A DNA stretch of 64,000 bases from Segetibacter sp. 3557_3 (GCF_004354985.1 NZ_SMSK01000006.1:1-64000), one strand, 5' to 3'; counted from the stretch's first letter, positions 1-9,390 are shown. The notes: generated from the letters alone by a model not told the origin. Translations and numbers: made by a program.

Positions 1-190
<190 letters not shown>

Positions 191-489
191 TAAATGAGTT
201 TTGATCGCTGACATCAATAATTCTCAAAATAAAAATAATTAACGTCTGATCTAATTGTTTCTAACGCTAACCTACCTGTGTAAATAAATGATCACTCATC
301 TATCTCACGCTGTTACTTTCCAATCTGTCAAAGAACTTTTGCTCTAACTAAATAATCTTAACTCATTTCAAATTATTTGAACCAAAAACGAGCAAAACCA
401 TAAAGAAAGAACCTATATAAAACCTGGATAAACTGAAGCGGATGAACCGCCAAAACCACCAGGTTTGTGTTGTTTTTTAAACCGGAGTG

Positions 490-520
490 CAAAGGTAAAA
501 GGTTTGTAGAAAACCACCAA
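490..520 (-). promoter_or_regulatory. rrn promoter candidate (TTG-N20-TACCTTTG)
   Basis: Read on the minus strand there is a -33 TTG at 520-518, then exactly 20 nt, then TACCTTTG at 497-490, a full match to the Bacteroidota -7 box TAnnTTTG. Transcription would start near 483, leaving about 290 nt of leader before 16S. The same 20-nt spacing is seen at the tRNA-Glu promoter in this window. The leader itself (190-483) shows no gene; it presumably holds rRNA processing stems. Confidence 0.65.
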
Positions 521-652
521 CTTTTTGATGTTCAAATCAACCTTTTTTTTTAGATTTTTTTTCGGCCTCAATAACGCAAACAGAAAAAAGTTCTATTCCC
601 AAAAATGCCCTTGCAACCTTAAAGAACTATACGCTTTTTTGATAGCGGGGTG

Positions 653-660
653 CAAATATA
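653..660 (-). promoter_or_regulatory. Second rrn promoter candidate, -7 box only
   Basis: TATATTTG on the minus strand matches TAnnTTTG perfectly. No TTG lies 19-21 nt upstream, so this site is weaker than the one at 490-520. It could be an upstream tandem rrn promoter, which is common for rRNA operons. The stretch 521-774 otherwise contains only A/T-rich sequence, with no coding potential seen. Confidence 0.35.
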
Positions 661-774
661 GGAACGAAACTTATACGCCTTGTAATAACTTCTAAATCTC
701 AGGTAAAAATTTGTTAAAGGCCTAAACGTACGGAGTGTGGAGGATCATTTCTACAAAACAAAGAACGAATGCCG

Positions 775-1515
775 TTACAAAAAAATGTTTTCCGGATAGT
801 GAACATTTACCAGAAACAGCCCTTTACCCGGGGGTGAAAAATTTGCTTTGGTTTGATCGCCTGCTTCGATAATCTTGCGAAAGTCGGCTGGCGTACGTTT
901 ACCCTGGCCAACTTCCACCATGGTGCCCACCAGTCCACGCACCATTCCTCTTAAAAAACGATTTGCCTCAACAGCGTAAACCAGGCAATGATCATCTGTA
1001 CTCCATTCACTCCTATGCAAATGACAGATATGGTTATTTACCTGACTATTTCTTTTGGAAAAAGCAGTGAAGTCGGAGTAACCCAATAAAATCGCGGCAG
1101 CTTCCTGCAAACGGAGAATGTCGAGGGGGTAAGGATGATACCAGGCCCTGTTGAATAAAAAAGGATTTTTAAAATTATAAATATAATATTGATACTTCCT
1201 GCTGGTTGCGTCGAACCTTGCATGAGCATCAGGACGTACCTGTTTGATGCTACGGACCGCAATGTCTACAGGAAGCATTGCATTAAGGTTGTAAATTAAT
1301 CTTTCACTTACGGGGTGCCCGGTGTCGAAATGAAAATAGTTCTTAAGCGCATTAACCCCGGCATCGGTGCGTGAGGCGCCGGTAAGTTTAACCGGGGAGC
1401 GGAAATAAACGGCTAATACCCGTTCAACCTCAGATTGAATAGTTGGCGTATTTGTTTGTATTTGAAAACCTCCATAACGCTCGCCCGAATAGCTAACTTC
1501 AAGAAAGTAACGCAT
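775..1515 (-). CDS. truA: tRNA pseudouridine synthase A
   Basis: TruA converts U38-U40 in the anticodon stem-loop of many tRNAs to pseudouridine. The 246-residue product has the family length and the catalytic motif GASRTDAGV, with the nucleophile at Asp51. The N-terminal MRYFLEVSYSGERY is the usual opening strand, so I start at the ATG at 1515. An in-frame start 51 nt upstream would add a tail without family support. The gene stands alone between the rrn promoter region and a divergent aminopeptidase gene. No clear -7 box is seen just upstream. Confidence 0.93.
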   Translation of the reverse strand: MRYFLEVSYSGERYGGFQIQTNTPTIQSEVERVLAVYFRSPVKLTGASRTDAGVNALKNYFHFDTGHPVSERLIYNLNAMLPVDIAVRSIKQVRPDAHARFDATSRKYQYYIYNFKNPFLFNRAWYHPYPLDILRLQEAAAILLGYSDFTAFSKRNSQVNNHICHLHRSEWSTDDHCLVYAVEANRFLRGMVRGLVGTMVEVGQGKRTPADFRKIIEAGDQTKANFSPPGKGLFLVNVHYPENIFL

Positions 1516-1773
1516 AATAATCGCAACCCTTGCTATACAGGTTGATTTGCAATTGTACGAAGGCAATCGGGAAAGTGATCAGGTTTGTTATTTGCCAAAA
1601 AAAACTGCTGATTGTACTATATACTTCCCAGCTCTTCAACAATAGTCTTTTATCCTTTGTTAATTAATTTTTGGACGAAGCTTCAATGCATGACAAAACC
1701 CGTTTAAGGTTAACTACGTAGTTGGCATCTTATATGCACAGAGAAAGCCCGGCTTTGCACCCTAAGTTGAAGT

Positions 1774-1795
1774 GAGTGACACAACGATGTTGAAT
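1774..1795 (-). repeat. Dispersed intergenic repeat, copy A
   Basis: A 22-nt stretch whose minus-strand reading, beginning ATTCAACATCGTTGTG, is identical to 9169-9190. A related form with two extra bases (core CGTTGCGTCGCACTCTTG) recurs at 28473, 46612 and 61393. It lies in the 320-nt gap between truA and the aminopeptidase, 41 nt before the aminopeptidase start. Nothing else is seen in that gap. Confidence 0.7.
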
Positions 1796-1836
1796 GTTGT
1801 TATTTTGCCGGTAACCAAAAAAAGAAAAACGAATAG

Positions 1837-4317
1837 ATGCGAAGATTATTAACAAGTGTAGTGCTCTTGACCCAACTAGCGGTTTTTGGCCAGGGAACCT
1901 TAACGAAAGCCGGTGCACGAAGTAGCGTTTACCGTGCGACCGACGAACGGATCAACAACGTAGAACATGCTAAACTTGATGTAAGATTTGATTATGCAAA
2001 AAGCTATCTCTCCGGTAAAGTTTGGCTAACATTGAAGCCACATTTTTATGCTACAGACTCCCTGAGACTGGATGCAAAAGGCATGACCCTTTCGCAGGTT
2101 TCGCTTGCTAAAAACAACAAATTAATCCCACTCAAGCACGAATATGATGGAATGAACCTGCGCATCAAACTGGACCGATCGTACTCCCGCCTTGAAACAT
2201 ACCAGGTTTATGTTGAATACACGGCCAAACCTAATGAGTATAAAGGCAAGGGCAGCCAAGCCATCCAGGATGCAAAGGGTTTATACTTTATTAACCCCCT
2301 GGGTACTGAAAAAAACAAGCCCACGCAAATATGGACGCAGGGCGAAACTGAAGCAACTTCTGTATGGGTGCCCATCATTGACAAGCCAAATCAAAAGTGC
2401 ACACAGGAGATCACCATGACGGTGCCCTCGAAGTACGTAACATTATCAAATGGCAAGTTGATGAGCCAAAAGGTGAATAAAGATGGCACTCGAACGGACC
2501 ATTGGAAAATGGACCTACCACACTCGCCATACTTATTCTTTATGGGCGTTGGCGAATACGCAATTATTAGAGACAGCTATAAAGGAAAGGAAGTTAGCTA
2601 CTATGTTGAAAAAGAATACGCGGGTGTTGCAAGGAAAATCTTTGGTGAAACACCCGCTATGATGCGGCATTTTTCGCAGGTACTTGGTGTAGAATATCCA
2701 TGGATCAAGTACGCACAAATTGTTGGTCGTGACTATGTAAGTGGAGCAATGGAAAATACTACGGCAACGCTTCACCGCGAAGCCCTGCAACAGAACGCCA
2801 GAGAGCTTGTAGACGGCAACCAGTTTGAAGATTATATATCGCACGAGTTGTTTCACCAGTGGTTTGGTGACCTGGTGACTGCAGAAAGCTGGAGCAACCT
2901 GACTGTAAATGAAAGTATGGCTAATTATAGTGAGGTAATCTGGTTAGAACACCGTTATGGAAAGGATGCGGCCGATGCTCACAACTATAAAGATATGCAG
3001 GCTTATGCATCATCACTCCCGGCACATAATGACAACCTGGTGCGCTTTAATTACAACGACAAAGAACAGATGTTTGACCTGGTTAGCTATAATAAAGGCG
3101 GTCGTATTGTTCATATGCTAAGGAACTACATTGGGGACTCTGCTTTTTTTAAAGGGCTAAACCTTTATTTAAAAACCCATAAGTTTAAGAACACAGAAGC
3201 GACCCACCTCAGGCTTGCATTTGAAGAGGTTACCGGCAAAGACTTGAATTGGTTCTGGAACCAATGGTATTATAGCAGTGGTCACCCGCGGCTTGAAATC
3301 AGTTATGGTTATGATGCCACAACCACAACCGCGTCTGTATACCTGAAGCAAACGCAGAATAGCGACAACGCCTTTAAATTACCATTTGCCATAGACATTT
3401 ATTCTGGACAGAACCGCCAGCATTATAACGTTGAAACCGATCGCAAAACAGATACCTTCACCTTTAAAGTCCTCTCAAAACCAGACCTGATTAATGTTGA
3501 TGCAGACAAGGTTTTATTGGCTGAAAAGAAAGACACCAAAACTGCAGAAGCGTATATGTTGCAGTATAAGGTTGGGAACTATGTGGATCGCAGGGAAGCT
3601 TTAGAATATGCAATAAAGAACAGGGACTCATTGATCGCAAATTCAATTATAGAACTGGCGCTGGCTGATCGCTATTATGAGTTGAGGGAACGTGCGTTAA
3701 GTGGTTTAAATGCATCTAAAGTTTCTGAAGAGGTTTTCCGCAAGGTCCGTATGATTGCCGAGCAGGATGAGAAGCGAACCACACGGGCCGAAGCAATTGA
3801 CCTGCTTGCACGAAAGAAGGATAGCTCCTACCGTCAGTTCTTTTTAAAAGCACTTTTTGACTCTTCGTATTCGGTTGCCGGAGCAGCGCTGGAGGCCTTG
3901 ATGAGCATTGATGAGGAAGCCGTTGTGCCCCTATTACCAAAGTTACAACAAGATGCCCGCGGACGTCTTGCGGAAGCCTTGAAGTTGGCTGAGGTGCTGA
4001 CTTTTTCGGACAAGGACTTCGACAGGATGACACTTGCCTTTGACAGTGCGTCGATGTATGAAAAATTTGTTCAATTAAAGACTTACCTGACCTTTTTGGG
4101 GAACGTTACAAATTCAACAAATTTCCACAGAGGAGTTGATCGTATAATAGCGTTCAGAGACCGGGTTGCATCTTTTTCGAAAGAATACAAAGATGAAATA
4201 AACAAGCAGTTAACCGGGCTAAAAAACAAGAAGCTCAACAATCGCAAGCTTGGTGATCAAACTACCAGGCAGGAACAAGCTGAATACATCGATAGGTTTT
4301 TGAAAGAGAAGTCTTAA
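1837..4317 (+). CDS. Secreted M1 family zinc aminopeptidase
   Basis: This 826-residue protein opens with a signal peptide (MRRLLTSVVLLTQLAVFGQG). It carries the M1 signatures GAMEN at 303-307 and HELFH at 336-340, with the third zinc ligand Glu359 in NESMA. The M1 family removes N-terminal amino acids from peptides. Layout: N-terminal beta domain about 40-230, catalytic thermolysin-like domain about 240-500, then a helical HEAT-like C-terminal part to the end. It is exported, probably to the periplasm, for peptide nutrition. The gene is monocistronic and ends at a bidirectional hairpin shared with the convergent TPM gene. Substrate preference cannot be read from sequence. Confidence 0.92.
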   Translation: MRRLLTSVVLLTQLAVFGQGTLTKAGARSSVYRATDERINNVEHAKLDVRFDYAKSYLSGKVWLTLKPHFYATDSLRLDAKGMTLSQVSLAKNNKLIPLKHEYDGMNLRIKLDRSYSRLETYQVYVEYTAKPNEYKGKGSQAIQDAKGLYFINPLGTEKNKPTQIWTQGETEATSVWVPIIDKPNQKCTQEITMTVPSKYVTLSNGKLMSQKVNKDGTRTDHWKMDLPHSPYLFFMGVGEYAIIRDSYKGKEVSYYVEKEYAGVARKIFGETPAMMRHFSQVLGVEYPWIKYAQIVGRDYVSGAMENTTATLHREALQQNARELVDGNQFEDYISHELFHQWFGDLVTAESWSNLTVNESMANYSEVIWLEHRYGKDAADAHNYKDMQAYASSLPAHNDNLVRFNYNDKEQMFDLVSYNKGGRIVHMLRNYIGDSAFFKGLNLYLKTHKFKNTEATHLRLAFEEVTGKDLNWFWNQWYYSSGHPRLEISYGYDATTTTASVYLKQTQNSDNAFKLPFAIDIYSGQNRQHYNVETDRKTDTFTFKVLSKPDLINVDADKVLLAEKKDTKTAEAYMLQYKVGNYVDRREALEYAIKNRDSLIANSIIELALADRYYELRERALSGLNASKVSEEVFRKVRMIAEQDEKRTTRAEAIDLLARKKDSSYRQFFLKALFDSSYSVAGAALEALMSIDEEAVVPLLPKLQQDARGRLAEALKLAEVLTFSDKDFDRMTLAFDSASMYEKFVQLKTYLTFLGNVTNSTNFHRGVDRIIAFRDRVASFSKEYKDEINKQLTGLKNKKLNNRKLGDQTTRQEQAEYIDRFLKEKS

Positions 4318-4373
4318 TTATTGGCGGTAGATACTACCACTTACCGTTAAACTAATTACACTTAAAAAATAAC

Positions 4374-4397
4374 GGGGCTGTACAACTGTACGGCCCC
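4374..4397. terminator. Bidirectional terminator hairpin
   Basis: GGGGCTGTAC - AACT - GTACGGCCCC forms a 10-bp stem with one wobble, flanked by A-rich sequence on the left and TTTAATTTT on the right. It lies between the convergent aminopeptidase and TPM genes and can end both. Confidence 0.8.
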
Positions 4398-4425
4398 TTT
4401 AATTTTATTTATTAAGTGATGAACG

Positions 4426-5226
4426 CTACCAATTACCACCTGCACCTCCACCACCAAAACTACCTCCCCCGAAACCACCAAATCCACCGCCGCCGGATCC
4501 TCCTCCAAAACCACCGCCGCCACCAAATCCACCATCTCTCCTGCCTCCACTAAGCAAACTTCCGAGGATTGCTCCGGTAGCGATATCACCATATCCACGT
4601 CGGCTCATCATTCCACCGCCGCCACCTCTTCCCCCACGGCTTGAAAGCATTATGATGATAAATATAATAATGATTATCCCCAGAACACTTCCGCCGCCAG
4701 AGTTTGACTTGCGTTGTCGATAACCTGCGGGAGCCTTATATTCTCCCGCTGCAGCTCGCATAATGGCAGTAGTGCCGAGGTCAAGACCACGGAAATAATC
4801 ATTGGCCCGGAAGTTTGGCAGAATTTCGTTGTCGATGATTGCTTTACAGGTGATGTCAGGTAAGGCCCCCTCGAGACCATAACCAGGGGCTATAAAAACG
4901 GCACGCTCATTAGGATCGGTGCTGACCAGAATAAGTACGCCGTTATTTGATTTCTTGTTGCCAATGCCCCAGTCGCGTCCGAGTTTGGTTGCGTAATCTA
5001 CAGGGGCATAACCGTCGGTATTAGGAACAATAACGATAGCGATCTGGTTGCTGGTACTGTCGTCGTAAGCGACGAGTTTTCTTTCCAGTTCGGCTTTCTG
5101 ATCGGCAGTAAGGGTATTCGTGTAATCGGTAACTAACCGGGGTGGATTTGGCCGTGCAGGAATATCCTGTGCGTAGCCTGCCACAGCCGTTAATACCAGT
5201 AAGAATATTGATAAGAGAAACTTCAT
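4426..5226 (-). CDS. TPM-domain membrane protein with glycine-rich tail
   Basis: This 266-residue protein has a signal peptide ending at GYAQD and a TPM domain (about 25-165: LVTDYTNTLT, GNKKSNNGVLILV, APGYGLEG). A membrane segment follows around 180-195 (rich in Ile), then a roughly 65-residue tail made almost wholly of Gly with Phe, Ser and Arg. TPM proteins of this type (YgcG-like) are membrane-anchored with the TPM domain outside. Some TPM domains have phosphatase activity, and in photosynthetic organisms a relative acts in photosystem II repair; the role here is unknown. It is the last gene of a LemA-TPM-TPM operon, suggesting work at the membrane. The low-complexity tail may be prone to length change. 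Confidence 0.85.
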   Translation of the reverse strand: MKFLLSIFLLVLTAVAGYAQDIPARPNPPRLVTDYTNTLTADQKAELERKLVAYDDSTSNQIAIVIVPNTDGYAPVDYATKLGRDWGIGNKKSNNGVLILVSTDPNERAVFIAPGYGLEGALPDITCKAIIDNEILPNFRANDYFRGLDLGTTAIMRAAAGEYKAPAGYRQRKSNSGGGSVLGIIIIIFIIIMLSSRGGRGGGGGMMSRRGYGDIATGAILGSLLSGGRRDGGFGGGGGFGGGSGGGGFGGFGGGSFGGGGAGGNW

Positions 5227-5236
5227 AATATTAAGA

Positions 5237-5258
5237 AATCCCGCGAACTGGCGGGATT
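5237..5258 (-). other. Intercistronic hairpin between two TPM genes
   Basis: AATCCCGC - GAACTG - GCGGGATT is an 8-bp perfect stem lying between the two TPM genes of the lemA operon. On the minus strand it is followed by TTCTTAATA rather than a strong T-run. An attenuator or an mRNA-stabilising stem is more likely than a full terminator. Confidence 0.6.
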
Positions 5259-5263
5259 GTGAT

Positions 5264-5722
5264 TTAGTGCCCGAAGATCAACTCGTCCGGCAATTCATTT
5301 TTATCGTTTTTCTCGTAGGGGAAATGGGTTTTAAGCGCCTCACCAATATCGATGACACAGTTGGCGATACCGGTCGTGTAATCTTCTTTTGTAAAGTCGG
5401 ATATCATTTTTTTCACCTCAATGTTCCAGAAGTCCGCACCAGAACGTTGGTATATGCCCTCATCAGCAAAGATGGCCAGTTGATGATCATCAATTGCAAT
5501 GTAGAGAAGCACCGCGTTGCGGTCTCTGGTTTTTTCCATCTGCAACTTGAAGAATAGTTCACGGGCCTTCTCCACGGGATCAACGTAGTTGCATTTGCTT
5601 TCAACATAAACCCTTACTTCGCCGCTTGTATTCTTTTCAGCCTCCTGAATGGCAGCAACTATTTGCTGCTGCCCTTCAGGGGTGAAAAATTGCCTCTTTT
5701 TCTTAAAAGGAAATAAGTCCAT
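5264..5722 (-). CDS. TPM-domain protein, short soluble form
   Basis: A 152-residue protein consisting of one TPM domain (FTPEGQQQIVAAIQEAEKNTSGEVRVYVE, in short SGEVRV; RDRNAVLLYIAI; DDHQLAIFAD). It has no signal peptide or membrane segment. I use the ATG at 5722; a TTG two codons upstream is possible. It sits 17 nt after lemA and before the membrane TPM gene, so the three are probably co-transcribed. The LemA plus TPM pairing is widespread, but its biochemical role is not settled. This protein may be the cytoplasmic counterpart of the larger TPM protein. Confidence 0.85.
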   Translation of the reverse strand: MDLFPFKKKRQFFTPEGQQQIVAAIQEAEKNTSGEVRVYVESKCNYVDPVEKARELFFKLQMEKTRDRNAVLLYIAIDDHQLAIFADEGIYQRSGADFWNIEVKKMISDFTKEDYTTGIANCVIDIGEALKTHFPYEKNDKNELPDELIFGH

Positions 5723-5739
5723 ACCCAAATACTTTTAAG

Positions 5740-6339
5740 TTAGAACTGAACATCGGGGGCTCTATCAGCCCCGGCCTCGGCTGCAAAACCTGCTCTCTGT
5801 TTGAAGCCCATCATGCCTGCGAAAATGTTGGTTGGAAAACGACGAACCTGTGTATTGTAGGTTTGAACGGCATCGTTATAATCATTACGGGCAGTCTTAA
5901 TCCGGTTCTCGGTTCCTTCCAGCTGAACTTGTAAGTTGCTGAAATTACCTGTTGCCTTTAAATCAGGATAACGCTCGACGGCTACGTTAATCACCATTCT
6001 TGCGGCATTTAACGCTTCAGTACTGGCCTGCTGAATTTGCTGCATTTTCTGCGGCGAAAGGCTGTCTACCGGTACATTTACAGCCTGCTTAAGTTGACCT
6101 GCACGCGCCAATGCTACCTGGGTATACGTTTCTTTTTCGAAGTTCGCTGCACCCTTGACGGTTGCAACCAGGTTTGGTATCAGATCGCTCCGGCGTTGGT
6201 AATCACTCTGCACTTTGTTCCATGCGTTCTTCACGGTCTCATCCTGAGTAACCAGTGAATTATATTGACCACAACCACAACCACCAAGTAAAAGCACAGC
6301 TGCAATAATTATGATCAGGGTTAAATTTTTTGTCTTCAT
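5740..6339 (-). CDS. lemA: LemA family lipoprotein
   Basis: This 199-residue protein has an N-terminal hydrophobic segment ending in the lipobox LGGC (Cys21), so it is probably lipid-anchored. The LemA family core follows: YNSLVTQDETVKNAWNKVQ, YQRRSDLIPNLV, KGAANFEKET, and the long helices to residue about 180. LemA proteins are helical bundles anchored by one membrane segment with most of the chain outside the membrane; the function is unknown. It is the first gene of the lemA-TPM-TPM operon, with a good -7 box 24 nt upstream. Confidence 0.92.
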   Translation of the reverse strand: MKTKNLTLIIIIAAVLLLGGCGCGQYNSLVTQDETVKNAWNKVQSDYQRRSDLIPNLVATVKGAANFEKETYTQVALARAGQLKQAVNVPVDSLSPQKMQQIQQASTEALNAARMVINVAVERYPDLKATGNFSNLQVQLEGTENRIKTARNDYNDAVQTYNTQVRRFPTNIFAGMMGFKQRAGFAAEAGADRAPDVQF

Positions 6340-6362
6340 TGTTTGTTTTAATTTTTGTGCAC

Positions 6363-6370
6363 CAAATGTA
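6363..6370 (-). promoter_or_regulatory. lemA promoter candidate, -7 box
   Basis: TACATTTG on the minus strand is a perfect TAnnTTTG and would start transcription about 17 nt before the lemA ATG. No TTG is found at 19-21 nt spacing, so the -33 element is weak. Confidence 0.45.
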
Positions 6371-6460
6371 GTGTTATTCAGAACAAATTAAGGCTCAACT
6401 CCTCGACGCGCAATTAACATTAACTACAGATTAAATAAACGCTATGCTTTTAACCGGTTA

Positions 6461-7654
6461 TTAATCGTTTATCGCTGCGATCCCGGGCAGTTGTTTACCC
6501 TCAAAATACTCGAGCATTGCTCCACCTCCGGTGCTTACATAGCTCACCTTGTCAGCCAAACCAAACTTGTTTACTGCAGCTACACTGTCGCCACCGCCAA
6601 CAAGCGTAAATGCACCTTTTTGCGTGGCATTTGCGATGAGGTTAGCTATCTCCAGCGTTCCGTAATGAAACTTCTCCATTTCAAAAACGCCCATTGGCCC
6701 GTTCCACATGATTGTTTTGCTTCCCAAAATGATGTTTCCAAAAAGGTCCACTGTTTCTTCCGCGATGTCCAACCCCATCCAACCTTCGGGTATTTGATCA
6801 TTTGAAACGGTTTTGGTGTTTGCGTCAGCAGCAAACTTATCTGCTACCACACTATCGGCGGGCAACATGATGTTTACGCTTTTTGCTTTTGCTTTTTCCA
6901 GCAACTCTCTTGCAAGTTCGAGTTTGTCCTCTTCAACAAGGCTATTGCCAATTTCTTTACCCTGCGCCTTTAAAAATGTATAAGCCATTCCACCGCCAAT
7001 CAGAATAAAGTGGGCGCGCTCCAATAAGCTTTCAATAAGCTGTATTTTATCACTCACCTTTGCTCCCCCGAGGATGGCGGTAAAAGGTTGTTCTGCGGAT
7101 TTCAGAACTTTATCAGCATTCACAATTTCACTTTCCATGAGTAGTCCAAACATCTTTTTATCACCTGGAAAAAACTGCGCTATTACTGCAGTGGAAGCGT
7201 GCGCGCGGTGTGCAGTTCCAAACGCATCATTTACATAAACATCCCCAAGTTTGCTGAGCTTTTCTGCAAAACCAACGTCGCCTTTTTCTTCTTCTTTATA
7301 AAAGCGAAGGTTTTCGAGTAACAACACCTCTCCGGGTTGAAGTTTTTGCGAAGCCTGAACAGCGGACTCCCCTACGCAGTCGTCGGCAAATTGAACATTT
7401 GTATTCAACAATGTTCCAAGATGGGCGACAAGGTGTTTCAAAGAAAATTTTTCCTCTGGTCCTCCCTTGGGTCGACCCAAGTGGCTCATCAAAACTACGC
7501 TTCCACCATCGGCAAGAATCTTTTGAATTGTTGGAACGGCCGCACTAATCCGGTTATCATCGGTGATTTGGTTGTTATCGTCCAACGGTACATTGAAGTC
7601 TACACGTACCAGCGCTTTCTGACCTGAAAAAGTGTGTTCCTGAAATTTGCTCAT
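6461..7654 (-). CDS. pgk: Phosphoglycerate kinase
   Basis: Transfers the acyl phosphate of 1,3-bisphosphoglycerate to ADP in lower glycolysis. The 397-residue product has the family length and signatures: [28 protein letters not shown], the [14 protein letters not shown] segment, [18 protein letters not shown] and the nucleotide loop GGGDSVAAV near the C-terminus. It lies after gap on the same strand, but 405 nt and a terminator separate them, so it must have its own promoter. I did not find a perfect TAnnTTTG in that gap. Confidence 0.97.
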   Translation of the reverse strand: MSKFQEHTFSGQKALVRVDFNVPLDDNNQITDDNRISAAVPTIQKILADGGSVVLMSHLGRPKGGPEEKFSLKHLVAHLGTLLNTNVQFADDCVGESAVQASQKLQPGEVLLLENLRFYKEEEKGDVGFAEKLSKLGDVYVNDAFGTAHRAHASTAVIAQFFPGDKKMFGLLMESEIVNADKVLKSAEQPFTAILGGAKVSDKIQLIESLLERAHFILIGGGMAYTFLKAQGKEIGNSLVEEDKLELARELLEKAKAKSVNIMLPADSVVADKFAADANTKTVSNDQIPEGWMGLDIAEETVDLFGNIILGSKTIMWNGPMGVFEMEKFHYGTLEIANLIANATQKGAFTLVGGGDSVAAVNKFGLADKVSYVSTGGGAMLEYFEGKQLPGIAAIND

Positions 7655-7974
7655 GATTATTGGTTTAAAAATGATTTGTAAGCGTTACAAAGTGGTGTAC
7701 TTGTCATAAATCTATGTTAGCTGGTCAGGTATTTGGGCTTCACCCTGCCGGCGTTACCATCCGGTTTGCATGATTGCTGCCGAACTCGTCTGGTAAGGTC
7801 AGCAAGCTCTGCTCGTGGTTGTGTACGGGCGCCTGGCCGATTATACACTCAAATCCGACAGTAACCAACCACTCTTAACTTACCACTATATAATATTTGT
7901 ACCACCGATAGCTTATTATGCCCAATTGTGCTTTGTGGCGAAATTGAAGTAAAGAAAATACATCGGAAAACAAA
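7655..7974. other. Intergenic region between gap and pgk with possible RNA folding
   Basis: No gene is seen. The stretch is rich in short complementary segments. An outer pair is formed by TAAGC and GTGGTGTAC near 7680 with GTACCACC and GCTTA near 7910. Inner pairs are GGTCAGG with CCTGGCC and TTGCTG with CAGCAA. This could be a pgk leader structure or a small RNA; no promoter-terminator pair fixes it. Confidence 0.3.
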
Positions 7975-8001
7975 AAAACCGCAGCATTCACGCCGCGGTT
8001 T
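7975..8001 (-). terminator. gap terminator
   Basis: On the minus strand AAACCGCGGC - GTGAAT - GCTGCGGTTT is a 10-bp stem with one mismatch, followed by a run of T. It lies 58 nt after the gap stop codon. Confidence 0.8.
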
Positions 8002-8059
8002 AAATATTACTTCCGCAATTCTTTCGCGGCAGCCTGAAAGTTAAACGCTCCAGATAGGT

Positions 8060-9073
8060 TTACTTGTTAATCAACCCCGCCAGGTATTTAACCGTACGTA
8101 CAAGCTGGCTAACATAGCTCATCTCATTATCGTACCAGCTAACCGTCTTTACCAGTTGGTTTTCCCCCGCAGTGATCACCTTTGTTTGCGTTGCATCAAA
8201 CAAAGAACCAAAGTCGATACCAATGATGTCTGTGCTTACGATTTCATCTTCGTTATAACCAAAGCTTTCATTGCTTGCTGCTTTCATGGCGGCGTTTACT
8301 TCTTCAATGGTCACGTGCCTGTTCAGTATAGTTGTAAGTTCTGTTAACGAGCCGGTGATTGTTGGAACACGTTGTGCACTACCATCAAGTTTGCCTTTTA
8401 ATTCCGGCAACACCAGGCCGATAGCTTTTGCAGCACCGGTGCTGTTGGGAACAATGTTCGCTGCAGCAGCCCTTGCACGCCTGAGATCTCCTTTTGGATG
8501 TGGTGCATCAAGTGTATTCTGATCGTTGGTATAAGCGTGGATTGTTGTCATAAACCCGGTAACGATTCCGAATGTATCGTTTAACACCTTCGCCATTGGT
8601 GCAAGGCAGTTAGTGGTACATGATGCGCAGGAAATGATTGTTTCGCTACCATCCAGGATCTCGTGGTTGACATTAAAAACGATGGTCTTTAGCTCACCTG
8701 TTGCAGGAGCTGAAATGACTACCCTTTTTGCTCCTGCGGCAAGATGGGCCTCAGCCTTGGTCTTGTCGGTGAAGAAACCGGTACTTTCGATAACAACATC
8801 TACATTGTGTTCTCCCCAGGGTATCTGAGACGGGTCTTTCTGCGCATAAATCTTTACTTCCTCACCATCTACAGTTATTGCATTTTCCGAACTACTCACC
8901 TGGCCATTAAAGCGACCTTGTGCACTATCATATTTTAGTAGGTGTGCTAACACAGCAGGACTGGTCAAATCGTTAATTGCTACAACATCAATACCTTCCA
9001 TGTTGTAAATCTGACGAAACACCAACCGACCAATACGTCCGAAACCGTTAATGGCTACTTTTACTGTACTCAT
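8060..9073 (-). CDS. gap: Glyceraldehyde-3-phosphate dehydrogenase, type I
   Basis: Oxidises glyceraldehyde 3-phosphate with NAD and phosphate to 1,3-bisphosphoglycerate, the substrate of the pgk product encoded next. The 337-residue chain has the Rossmann opening [12 protein letters not shown], the catalytic Cys152 in [19 protein letters not shown], the [10 protein letters not shown] loop and the C-terminal WYDNEMSY. I start at the ATG at 9073, where [12 protein letters not shown] is the canonical N-terminus; an upstream in-frame start adds 22 unrelated residues. It is followed by its own terminator. A copy of the dispersed repeat lies about 95 nt upstream. Confidence 0.97.
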   Translation of the reverse strand: MSTVKVAINGFGRIGRLVFRQIYNMEGIDVVAINDLTSPAVLAHLLKYDSAQGRFNGQVSSSENAITVDGEEVKIYAQKDPSQIPWGEHNVDVVIESTGFFTDKTKAEAHLAAGAKRVVISAPATGELKTIVFNVNHEILDGSETIISCASCTTNCLAPMAKVLNDTFGIVTGFMTTIHAYTNDQNTLDAPHPKGDLRRARAAAANIVPNSTGAAKAIGLVLPELKGKLDGSAQRVPTITGSLTELTTILNRHVTIEEVNAAMKAASNESFGYNEDEIVSTDIIGIDFGSLFDATQTKVITAGENQLVKTVSWYDNEMSYVSQLVRTVKYLAGLINK

Positions 9074-9168
9074 AGAATTTTTTTTATACGTGAAAAAAAC
9101 CGACGCGAAATTACAATGAATGCCGGTATATGGTATCACAATTTTTTTTGAGCCAGCGTTGATACTTA

Positions 9169-9198
9169 ATTCAACATCGTTGTGTCACTCTCTTGTAC
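9169..9198 (+). repeat. Dispersed intergenic repeat, copy B
   Basis: Its first 22 nt are identical to copy A (1774-1795, opposite strand), and it goes on with CTTGTAC as in copies C and D. It is upstream of gap, in the same orientation relative to the gene as copy A is to the aminopeptidase. The remainder of 9074-9358 shows no gene. Confidence 0.7.
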
Positions 9199-9358
9199 AG
9201 CAAAGCTTTATTCTGCTTCACATTATTGCAATATCTGGTATTCCATCTAACAGGCACTCCATGGCTCATGTTTAAATCGTCAATACTTATTTCAAACATC
9301 CTTATATATGTAGCCCTATAAATGGGTAAACCACATTCGAATTAAATTTCAAAAAAGT

Positions 9359-9390
9359 TTTGGCGGAAATGGATGATGCCCCTATTTTTG
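9359..9390 (+). promoter_or_regulatory. tRNA-Glu promoter
   Basis: TTTG at 9359-9362, 20 nt, then TATTTTTG at 9383-9390: complete -33 and -7 elements of the Bacteroidota primary sigma factor. Transcription would start about 10 nt before the mature tRNA. Confidence 0.8.

Noticed and set aside
4362-4598. Val/Glu-rich frame overlapping the Gly-rich tail of the TPM gene
   Set aside because: It is the product of reading the glycine-codon repeat in another frame; composition is an artefact.
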